The translations under genes and the position numbers were made by a program. A stretch of 64,000 bases of DNA from the NCBI GenBank assembly GCA_036874045.1, contig CM072338.1, forward strand, positions 16,514,501 to 16,578,500, read 5' to 3'. Shown in pieces: positions 1-12,400 of this stretch (positions are counted from its first letter, which is position 1; every line of letters starts with the position of its first letter). Source of the DNA: Cymodocea nodosa. Taxonomy: Eukaryota; Streptophyta; Magnoliopsida; Alismatales; Cymodoceaceae. The notes beneath the pieces were generated by a model. It saw only the letters and a program-made list of their open reading frames with translations, was not told the origin of the DNA and did no database searches.

Positions 1-479
1 ATACACGTACAATGAGCATCAATCTAAATCAACATCAGTCAATAAAAACAAATATAAAGGATTCACGTGGATGAACACACTAGTCAATTTAAATGATGAC
101 TATTAATGTTGCAAATTCGCTTGTAATTCAAAGAGGCTTTTGTGCATCTAGTAACATTATCCAACCATGCAGATTTATCAAGAATTCCATTTCAACAAGA
201 AATAAAATCTCATAAACTATACTTGAGGACTCCTCGTTTGACATAGCTTGAAAGGTATACAAAAAAGGAAGTTAAATTAAAACTGCTAAATTAAATGTAT
301 TGCAGAAACCATATAATTTCCTTAGGATAGTCTATTGCATTTAAAGTTTCAAATAGTAGAGGAAGTAGTATCACACATGACCAACAATGAGAAAAGACTA
401 GGATAAATAATAACCACCAAGAAAATATTATTCAAGTGAAATTCGAAAATCAAATACTAATACGTTCAAGCCAGCTTAC

Positions 480-3400
480 AGCTAGAATTGATTCTTTTGT
501 TTCAGTTGATCGCATGAAACAATAGCAATGTATCCAAGGCAAAAGTCCCTTCCAGTGATGTCTTCCAAGCAGACCATTGAAAACATCTGCCCATATATGT
601 TCCAATAGAATTATCAAAGTAGGGGATGCAGGTCACTGACATTCGGCTGGAATAAACATAATAGAATAGACAGGCACAAGTTGAGCCTTTTTCCAAAATC
701 AAACTTAACATACAAGCAAGTTTATTTATATTGCTATATTCTTTTTGAGTGAAAGGAAATTTGTCATGAATAAAGAGTTACAAAGCTTATCCAGGAGATA
801 TGCCAGGACGAACAAGGACAACCACAAGTTTCAAAACAAATAGAAAGGCACATCAAAAGCTAGAGAACAGAACTAGGAAAAAGGAAGATGAATGCAAAGA
901 ATATCTTGCTAGGTTACCATTAGAGAAAAGGAAAACAAAAAATATTTACTAGCATTTTGTTGACATGCATTGATACTTGCTTCAACAGAAGAATATCACT
1001 TCTTTGATATATGCATTTAGTTGGACCTCAAAAGCTAAACAGGGGAAAAAGAAAGATGAATACAAAGAATATTTTCCTATGTTACCATCACAGAAACAGA
1101 AAATACAACAATCACTAGCATTTTGCTGACATGAATTGTTACAATGTTACTTCTTTCAACAAAACGAAATATCACTTTTTCAATATATGCATTTAATTGG
1201 ACCTCAAGGAACTAATTGCAACACAAGAACTTACACTTTACAAATAGGCTGATAATGGATCAAAAGATCTTGCTTTTCCAAAGATATTTGCTATTACAAT
1301 TGAACCTCAATGGCTGAATTGACCGTTGATAGGGATGCCATCAGGATTGATGGCTACTCAATGGGACCTCAAACTAAGAAGACACATCAAAGATGATAAG
1401 CTGTCTGAAATGACCCAGCTACAAGATAGGCTATCACATTCCCTCTTGTAAATGAACCAGACATCCTTTTCTGGAGAAACGTCAGCAAAGGGCAATTCAC
1501 AGTTAGAGACTACCACACGAAGATTTGTGGAAATTCAAGTTCCACCTGGCCCTTTTAAAATGTTGTTGTGGAAGTGCATCTCATCTTTCAAGATATGAGC
1601 TTCCATGTGGCTCATGTTTCATGGGATGGTGGCTGCTAAAAGCTATTGAAGTAGATATTCATGACAATCTTTCCCATGCATTCTGTGACTCTGCAGATAA
1701 AGATGACAACAACCTTTTCTTCAGATGTTCTTATACTAAATGGGTATGGCATCAGGCTTCTATGAAGGTAGTTCAAGGAGGCTTGATAGAGATGGTTCCT
1801 TGTCATACATGCCATCTGTTGGAATATATGGCTGGCAAGTAATGAATCTCGTTTTAAAAGGTATAAAATGGACTGCAAGGACATCTTGTATGATGTGATG
1901 TATCTTTTTTCCTTTTGGTTAAATCTTGCTGTAAAGCTGAATGCATTGAGACGGGGGCTATTTTGGTGCTTTGATGTAATTGGGTTACTAGGATTTCAGT
2001 TGACCAACCTTTTCTTTTTGTTGGTTGATGCTGATTGATAAATAGGAATCTTCCTTGTCCTTATAAACAAACAGAACAAGAGATCATCTACTTTACAAAA
2101 TTTCAAGATGTATAAGGTATAAATGATCATGAACAAGCGTGAAACTCATTGTATGGAGTACCATAAGTACAATAAGTACAATGAATGAACTACAAAAAAG
2201 GCATAATATGTAAAATATGAAGGTATGAAAGAGAACAATATAAAAAACTTTTATGTATAGAAAATGTAAAAAGGCAAGTATACTTCATCTTGAATACAAA
2301 ATGAAAAAAGAAGTGGTGGTTGACGAAAAATGTGAGTTTACCATATTTTGATAGCAGTGACTCAAATATTAGCGGTAAAAACTAAAGAAAAATGGTCATC
2401 CTTTTTTAAGCATTGAGAAAATGATTATAAATAAATATTGTTGCAAGTGAACACAAAATATCTTGAAGTTTTAAATGAAATACAAATTAATTTGAATATT
2501 CTACCGAGAAATTGCAAGGCAGTTGCAGGTAGATTCATGACCACATGATCCACATGCTCCCAGGCCTTTGTGCTGGACATCTTGCAGCTTCTGATCCTCT
2601 TACCTTTCTGCTGTTGCTCTGTTCTCATGAAAATGGCATTTTTTATGAGACCAAATCATTTCAAGCAAAAAAGAAAATACAGTAAAACCAGAAACATAAA
2701 CCAACTATGCATGATCAAAATTATTCTCACCAATTTCAGAGACTATCATCTAAAATGTTATCCATTAGTTTTCTATTTATTTATCAAATGTAGAAGAATG
2801 ATGCCGGAAAAGAGAACAAATATCAATAAATCGCAATCTTCAGTAGTTTCCCCAAGGCACTAAAAAAATGCAAACCACTGCCTGATTGCCGTTCTTATGA
2901 TCATATAGGTGCCCAAGTGGTAAGTGTATCTTAGGTGTTCGAGCACTACACAATGCCTAGGTAGTAGGTACCCATTTAAATATGCACTTTTTAAATTTCT
3001 TCCTCATATGTTATATACATTTATAAATATTTAATAGCAATTATGTATATTTTAACTTTATTATTTCTTAAATAACATTTAAATAAGTAGTTAATCCTAA
3101 ATATGCATTTAAAATCAAAAATATATAGAATCTAACAATGCTAATATGCATATTTCAACAATATATAGAATTATATAATTCAATAATAATATGTGTTTAA
3201 ATAGTATTCCATTAAAAAAATATATTTAAGCATTAATTGCAAGGAAAACCCTTAAAAATACAATTAATTAAGTAGATTTGATAGAACATACATTTCATTA
3301 GAAGGTGAAACAAGCCTCCAAAATGTGACAAATCATGCCCAAGCACCTAGGCAATGCAACCTTAAAAAAATTGAAAATATATATTTATTTAAAAGGATCC

Positions 3401-6400
3401 AATAGAAGATCCATCTCATGGAAAGAAGGCAAAGTGAGACTCCAAGGCATGACTAAATCACACCTAAGTACATAAGCAACACTTAAGCACCCACCTTAAT
3501 AACCATAGATGTGATAACAATAACAACAACAATCTAAGTTATAATCCTACCATGTAGGGTCGACCATATGAATCTTTTTCTTCCAAGTATTTCCATCTAT
3601 AGTCAAATCTTTGATTATATTACATAAATTTAAATCTTTTTCTATAATTCCTAACCAAATAGTTTTAAGTCTAACTCTACTTTTACCTTCTTCTATACTA
3701 ATTAATTCCTCTCTCTTAATTGGTGCATTCCTTGATCTTAGTGACATTTGAATATATATGTAGGATATTTTAGGATGGAGAATAGGATATGTGAGAGCAA
3801 AAAATAATGGAAGTGAATTGATTTTATTGACAAACATAAGATCTCTATACATAAAGGCTATAGAAAGGACAAGTATTATTTAAGTAATATGAGACTAAAT
3901 CTACATATAACACACACACACAATATCTTAATACTTTAACACTTCCCCTCTAAGTTAAAACATCCAACTTGCAACAAATTTAAGAAACACTCAAACATAG
4001 TTGAAAATAATGAAACATAGAAAAACATAAAAAACCAATTACTAGAGCAATACTAATAGCAAAAGGTAGTAGTAGTTACTATAATAGATAAACCAATAAC
4101 GATAGATATAATCTAAAATAAGTCTAAGAAGCATTATACCTTAAACAATAGTAAATTAACCATCAGATGAAACAATTCAAAGCAATAAAACAAATAGACA
4201 AAGATGGTTTATCTTTAGGAAGTAAAGATAGGTAGATAGATGTAATCTATCCTTGGAATTTTTTGTAATTCTTTCCTTCTCCACTTGCACCACTTTTTGA
4301 AACTTTTTTCTACAATTTTTTTTATTTTATTTCTTTTCTCTTCTTTCCTTACTCTTTCCCTCCCTTCCTTTCTCTCTTTTTTTCCTCGTTCACATGCCTC
4401 ACTTCCTCTCTCTCCCTCTTTCATATTTCCTAAACTCACATTACTCTCAAACCCACCTTCCTCCCCCCTTCTTTGTCATATTCTATCTACAACCATTAGT
4501 GAACAACAAACAAGAGGAGGTGGCAACAAGAAGCAAGCAAGAGTGGTCATTGTTGGCAGCACAAGTGGTCAACTTTGATGAGTGTGGTAGTGACAGCAAG
4601 TTACAAGATGAAAGTCATGATGGCAATAGTGGCAGAGCATGACCAAAAGAAGGCAAAATGGTCAACAAGCTCATACCAGGGGTGTTGTTTGGGAAACAAA
4701 GTTTGGTAACTTGATGACCTAGCAGCACCAACGAGAAGAGAAAACCACTACCTAAAGTCATGCTTTACAGCAAAGAACGTCAAAGAAGAATTGACAGTGA
4801 CAATGGATGAGGCTCACAAGAGTGCTTTTGGGTAGTGGTTCTCTTAAGGTTTTAGGGTGCGGTGGAGGATGACCAATAACTAGGGTTTTCCTTCTCCCTA
4901 CCTAAATCTCTCACTTTTTAACTCTAAAAACCTAAGATCTAATACCATATGAGAGCAAGAAATGGTGGGAGTGAATTAATTTTATTAACAAGCATAAGGT
5001 CTTTATACATAGAGGATACATAAAAAGGACAAGTACTATTTAAGTAATGTAAAATTAATCTTAACACTCTAACAGGATAAAAGAAACAAACATATAAAAC
5101 CAAGAATATTTGTAAAAAAATCAAATTATAAGTCATTATGCATGTAATGAAAATATCAGATGCCTACTAAATATTGCATCTATGGTCCATTAGAACCTAC
5201 GTTCATCAAACTTTCCAAAACGCCTTTTTGTAGCATGCTCCAATTTTGTGCCATGACTTCCTATATAATTTTAATTTCAAGATATGTTAGCATCATTGTT
5301 GTAGTAGTGAACACAAGGAAGAAAAGATTAGACATGAATAATACCTTCTGACTTTCCATCCTCTGAAAACTTGTTTTCATTTTTCATTGGGCTACATATG
5401 CCAAATGCTTTGGCTGAGTTAACTGATGATTCAACGGGAATGGACATTATATGATGGACAAATGCTCTAGCATCCATGTTATTTATAGAAACATAATCCT
5501 CCACCTTATTTATTTTAGAGTTGACCTGTAGATAGTGCGCACTATCTGGATTTAAATCATTAGCATGCACAAAACAACCTTTTTGTGCTGCAGGTATTGC
5601 AAATGGACCTACACCAGCAAACATGTCGCAAATTGTCTGTCCAGCTTCAAATTTTGATACCATCCGAATATGTTCATGTTCTAGTCTTGAATTCCAGTAC
5701 ACTGAACCATAATCAAGACGAAATGTGGCTCCATATTGTTTGACTTCTGTTACCATATCAGCTTTCCCAGCTAAAACTTCAAATTTTGGTACACGGAATT
5801 CATTCACTATCATTCCAACTTTATTCACAACTGTTTTGATTTTTGGTTGATTTTTCTGTAATAAGATGTCAATAAAAAGATGATGTCAGCAAATTTGTTC
5901 AATGTGGATAGAGAAAAAATAGAAAAATAAATACCAATCTGATCAAGTTTTTTCAGAAAAGTTCATCACTTCTATATAAATTTTTCTCATAAAATGAATT
6001 ACATCAAAAAACTCATGATGAGCAAGAATATCAGTAACTCTTTGTTGAAAGAGAATTACTAATGATAGATTTTAAAAAATAAGTTTAATTTGATGGGGAT
6101 CATAATTAAATTCTGCATATTTTTCTTATTTTCTTGAAAAGTTCTCTTGGACTACTCACAGATCTATCCTAATATAAGGCCAGCATTGTTTAACCTGGTA
6201 CTTGGCAATATATTTTGTCATCATTTTCATAAATTTTGACATCAGTTTTTGATCATATGTTACTTTGATGTTATTTAATCTTTTTTTAAGAGAGAAACAG
6301 AATCAAGCTCACTAAAACTTAAATAAGATGGTATTTTAATCTCCATTAGTGAATTTCAAACTTTTTGGGATTTAGAGCTATTTCCCAATCACACTTTCTT

Positions 6401-9400
6401 AAATAAAGATTCATTCTAGGTAGTTCTAGTCTGAAAGAGTAAGTTCCACCCAATCTTTGGATAGTTTATCAATGGAAAATGAGAAGAATATGAACTCAAT
6501 GATTATTTTAGTTTTATCTTGTACATGAAGATGGTTTGAAAGGGAGAGATGAATTGAAAGATAGGCTGAGTTAGGCTGAGGTTGTCGGGCTGGGACTATT
6601 AAATTACCATCATGTCGTCCGTTGTGTGTGGAAATAGTTTGGAAGGGAAAGATGGTTTAGAAGATGAGTTGGGTTGGACTGAGGCTACTAGGTTAGGGTT
6701 GTTAGATTACCGACATGCCCTCCGCTATGAGTGAAAATAGTTTGGAAGGGAGAAATAGGTTGGGAGATGGGCTAGGTTGGGTTGAGACTGTCAAATTACT
6801 ATTACATCTCTCGTTGTGCGTGGAAATAATTTAAAAGGAAAAGATGAGTTAAGAGATATGCTGGATTAAGTCAGAGTTGTCAGGTTGAGACTACCAAATT
6901 AATGTCACGTCTTTCATTGTACATAAAGATATTTTGGAAATGAAAGATAATTTGCAGCCTCAATTCAACAACTTTAGCCCGACTCAACCCATCTCTCCCT
7001 TCCAACAGCTCTATCTTTAAAACTATTAACATTTCAAAAAGCCTCAACAAAAACTTCATATTTTGTAATTCTTCTATCAAGGATCTACAAAATAAGACCA
7101 TATCATCTGCATACCAGAGTATGGTTAGTGGCATTGTCACCTCCAATATTGCACTCTTTAATCAACCTTCCACAAGAGACTTGTCACACATAAAGGCAAG
7201 AGTATTAGCTTCAACATTGAAGAATGAGAGGGCAAGAGATCACTTTGTTGAACTCCACTACCAAAAATGAAAACATTCCCTTGATTGATTGTTAATAAGC
7301 ATAGAACTACACACTAATGTCAAGATGTTTTTGATCCACTTCAGCCACTATTCCAAAAAGTCATACAGAACCAAGATGTCCAACAAAGATGTGAGTTGAT
7401 GGTGTTAAATGCTTTGTTAAAGCCATCTACCAAGCATCTCCCTTTGATAAAACTCATTTGAGTAGGGTAAAGTAATTTGTCCATCACCAATAAGAGTCTA
7501 TTGGTGAGTATTTTAGTAATGATCTTCATGCAAGGATAAATAAGGTCAATGGGTTAAAACTCATCAATGTCTACAACTCTCAACTTCTTTGGGATCAATA
7601 ATATGATGCTATGGTTGATCAAATTGCAGCTTTTATACTTATATCTTAGAATTCCATCAAAACCTCCAACACAAATATAGCAAGAGCATGGGGGATCATT
7701 TTTTGATCATTCTTATCTTAGAATTTTTGATCATTTTCTCTCCTCCCAATGAATTGTCAATTCATCTCTACACGACTTTTGCTCCTCCAAGGTAAGAGTC
7801 ACCAATTGTGTGGAGGTGCTCTAGTGTAAGTCACCAATTATGTGAGGGTGCTATATAGTTGTCATGTTTTATTGCTTGTCAATAAATAAGACACATGTTG
7901 CACATCAACTAAAGTGGGTTTTGACCATGTGCACAGCAATGAGCTTGAGGAAAGTCATGGGAGGGTGACATCAGACTTATTTTCTCAACAATTGTAAAAG
8001 CAGAAAGGGGACATATGATGCAAACAATGGCAACACAAATGGAGACAAGAACTAATCTCACCAAGGAAGATATGATGAAAAGCCTTCAAGGAGGAAGGAA
8101 AAGGGATGAGGGTGGCTAACAACTAAGTTTTCCCTCTCTTTTCTCCATCTATATCATCTCATCTTTTCTTCATTTTACTTTTCTTTTCAGATTTTTCACA
8201 CAAAAACGTAAGCTCATGTTTTCATATTCACAAATACACAAAATTTTTCATATTTTTATTTCTTTTCATGTTTTTTTATACATAGAAATACAAAAGAAAC
8301 TAATAATATTATTAAAAATCTCTGTCCATTGAAAATGTTAAATGTTTGTTATTGTGTAATATGGCTAAAGAAGGGTTCCATAAAAAAGCACGTAAGCATT
8401 TATATTATATCTTTTATACTTTGTGGTTTAGTGAGCACTTGATTATATTATCATGTAATAGAATTAAGGCATCATTATTTTTACACTATAATTTTTAACT
8501 TTTCACCTTACTACAATTAATTTACCTCCCACCTCAAGTGTTTTCAAATTATGTTACCTTGATATTTCCTTTTGTTTTGGCAACCTTGTCCTAAAGTACT
8601 TTTATCATCTTTTTGTTTTTATCTGTCATCACCTAATAAGCTTATTATGAGTAAAAACTAAGGGATTTTTGCTTCAATATTTTCAAAATAGCCCATATGT
8701 CCTCTAAATATAGTGTTATCTTAGATACCCTTAACATCCTAAAATCATAGCTGTGATATAATTCTAATATAACCAAAAAGGTATTGTAGCTATATTTTAA
8801 GTTTTTTAAATGTATCCATGATAATATTATATTCAAAAGGTAAATCTTTGAATTTTTTGAGAGTACCCAAGAAAAATCTGATAATTTTATTAATGTCCAA
8901 ACTTGAGAACTAAATGACATATACATACATCATAAATGACCCTTGCAATGATATTCTTGTAGAGAAGAAGATCTTCAGTTATGTTCAAATGTGCAATGTG
9001 ACCTGAATATGAAGAAAATACATATTAGTAGGGTAACAAAATGGAAATCTAAAGGTAGATGCAAAAATAACCTGCATGATCATTGTGATAATACAAACAG
9101 TGGGAAGAAATGATCCACATGGTAAGATATGGCAAAACATGACAAATCTGTCTCAGGATTGCAGTTCCAGCAAGAAAACTCTATTAGAGAGAATGGGTCA
9201 AAATATCAACCTAAGTAACACAGGTTTGCCTTGTTGGGCTCTGTTGGGAAACAAAAGCAATAAATCCAAAACAACCATGCATTATCAGGTTAAAGAGAAA
9301 CGGAGCTTTAAGCATTTCATAGGTAGGCGTACACTAGTAGAACTAATGGGCACTTAAAGCCAGTTAACTGAAATTTTTGCATGTGCTTTTCCTTCTGTTT

Positions 9401-12400
9401 CCTTGAATTATTATGCTCCCTGTAGTTGGGGAAAGTTGTCCCTTGGAGTGATAAGTATTTTCCATAAGCTTGATGTAAAATCTAATATGCTATCATTTTT
9501 TAGCAATATTTGATGCATTATATCAATAAAATCTTGGTGGTGTCCAACTATCTGTCTTAAAAAGAGAAACAATATAAAAATAAAACATGAGAACACTTAA
9601 CTATTGTTTCAAATGAAGAAGGTGCTTCTACTCCAGGTGGCAACACTTTCTTCAGAATATAATCTGGTAAAGATCAAAAAATACTTAAAAAATGATTGTT
9701 ACTTGGGAAACGTACATAAGCAATTGTGAAAACTATTCTATCATTTTTGCTTCCTAATTATGCATACAAAGCAACATGATTACTAAACAATAGCAAAATT
9801 TTATGAGGCTCGGCATTAGTAAGTTCACAAAGAGCATTACAACTCCAAGGTACGTGCTATATGGGCAAAGAAACAATTCTTCTACAGGAATTGCACCCAG
9901 GTGGTATGTGACATTCATCAATTAAGAATTAAAATACAACTTTTTTGAGAAAGAGGAGGCTGGATCTTATTAGAATGAAAACTCATCCAAGTAGAAATGG
10001 AAGATCATAAATATTTTTGAGAAAGAATAGGATGAATCTTATTAGAATAAGAAATCATACAAGTACAAGTGAATGATCAAGAAGATCAACCAAAGGGAAC
10101 AACAAAAAGATTCAAAGCAAAAGCATTCTCCCAAGTCCCAAGTTACAAAAAACCCTTTAGCCATGGCTGAAATATCTTCAGCTGAAACTTGAGCTTGCTT
10201 GAAAATCAACATGTTTCCTTACATCCAGATTGCACAGCAGATTGCATGCATCATCAAGAGCATGCTGTGCTTAGACTTGGACATTTTACCTTTAATCCGT
10301 ATAATATCTATTTTCCATTTTTAAAGCATTGGACATCACCTACCTCTGTTACCTTGGTGTGGCTGCCCACCTTGATAAGCATAGCAAAGACACAGTATTT
10401 TTTAACATTGGTATTGATTTTTTCTACTCTAATAGTCACCCAATAACCTACTTGTCATCCATCCTTCAGAGAGTTGGAGGCCATCCTTTGGCTTCAACTC
10501 TTTGGTCATTTCAAGTACAAAATATATTAACTTTCCCCATTTTTATTTTTTTCCTAATCATTTACTAATTTTTCTTGATCAAATTTTTATAAGAATGATG
10601 CTTTTTTTAATAATGAAAACCATCTTATTTGTCTTCCAAAAAAATCTAATGATTTTTTAAATTTTTTAATCTTTAGGACTTCAACTAATCTAAAATAGAA
10701 GAGAAAGATGCTTTATTTTTCTATCTATTCATCTAGACTGTAGTTTCTTACGGTATATAGATTAGTGCATTAGCACATTTAGTTTTTATGAACATTGTTT
10801 GAAATTTGATGTTCATATGTTAATAACTTAGTGTTGAGTAAACCTCAGATGCAATTGATATTTGACGAAGATCATTGCTTCTTTTTTTTCATTGACTTGT
10901 CATTAAGATGTCTATGTAACTCTTTGTTTTATTCATATTTAATTTATCAATTGATGCATTAAATGATTTGATGCTTAGTTTTAGTATTTATTTACGTAAA
11001 TTTCATAAATCATTGCTTGCTTCAATCAGGTATTCACCTTGCCACTTGCCTCAAGCATTGGGAGGGAGTGTTGACAACTGTGTAACTAAAGTAGATAGAA
11101 TAGAGTAATTTTACATGATCCCTCAATCCTTCCCATTTTAAAATATTTTAGACATGAGTAGAAAATCATGTATTACAATTTTTCATATCTATTGTTGGAA
11201 CAAGACCAAGATTAAATCCGAAGTGAGAACTTAATAAGCAAAAGATTATGGTATCTACATCACATGGCATGGCTAAAAACACTAGTTCTTGACATGAATG
11301 AATATTCTTGTTACATGGGATGAGTTGAAACCTGCATTGATGATAAACATTTTCTTAACATGTGTTTGATGTGAGACTTCCATACAGGAAGCAGCCCTAA
11401 ATCATAGATACATATCCTAATTTTATGCATTATTAGGCATTGCATCCTTGTTATAACTTGAGTAAATAGAATAAAATATTTTATATAAACCCCCTAAAAG
11501 TTTGTATTCAAAATTGATCACTTACTTAAAAATATTTTAGGCACGCCTCTATTTATGATTAATTTGTAATCCACCCATCGGATTGGATTTCATAGGTTTG
11601 TCTACTAATGCCATTAGTCATAGATATAAATATCCTAGATATTTATGTTAATTTTTGAAATCATCCATTGTACTTTGCATGATAATGAGAGATTTCAAAT
11701 AAATCACAAAAAATGATGCTTAGAACATTGTCTAGAATGAGGTAAATTTTCAAATAAACCAAAAAATAAAGGACTTGTATAAAAATTACTCAAAAAATAA
11801 TTATGAGAACATGGTTTGAAGTGCTTAAATAAAGTGCATGGCGATTATGAGAACTATAGAAAAAAATAATCCAAAAAATTTTCCCAAGTGTAAGGAAACA
11901 ACAATTTCATTTTCCAATTTGCAATTTTTGTCCTTTGTTTGGTTGCATGATGCCTTCTCCTAAACCATAACAAGTGGCACACCCATCAGCCACACTAACA
12001 TAAGCATCAATAACAAAAGGAGTAATCAAGAAGCACACAATGTAATGAAAAAGAAGGATGTGACATGTAGCACTTGTAAAGATAGTAGAAAAAATATATT
12101 AACCTGCACTCCAGTATGAATATCCTAGCTTCAGGGCATACGGTACCATTTCAATATTGCATAACTTCTTCAGTTCATTCAGCACTTCAACAGGAATATC
12201 AGATAATTCTGCTCAAGTTGACTATTTCAATAACATAAAACAAATGACATGTTCAAACAGGAAGAACCATCAACTAGTACAAAATTTTTTGATCTGGAAC
12301 CACATCAACAAAGAATTTGCCAAAACATAAAAGTAATGGAATTTTAAAAAACCAGCAAGGTTATTCACTACCTCACTTGAATGCTACATTAAAAAATCAC

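Larger units (their letters stand above)
3785..5079 (-). mobile_element. TRIM-like short LTR retrotransposon fossil
   Basis: Two direct repeats, 3790-3941 and 4948-5074, flank about 1.0 kb. Read on the minus strand both begin TGTTA and share a TTACTTAAATA core. A primer-binding site TGGTATTAGATC abuts the 5' LTR (4936-4947), and a purine tract AACTTAGAGGGGAAG abuts the 3' LTR (3942-3956). The 5-bp sequence GGATA flanks both ends (3785-3789 and 5075-5079), so the termini are firm. The interior is far too short for gag-pol and shows no recognisable polyprotein domain, fitting a TRIM or other non-autonomous copia-type derivative. The LTRs differ at many sites, so it is not recent. It lies in TRM5 intron 6 in the same orientation as the gene. 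Confidence 0.8.

Noticed and set aside
9411-9596. A minus-strand open frame near TRM5 exon 4
   Set aside because: It contains no Trm5 text and lies in the intron between exons 4 and 5. The real exon is the adjacent 9601-9663.
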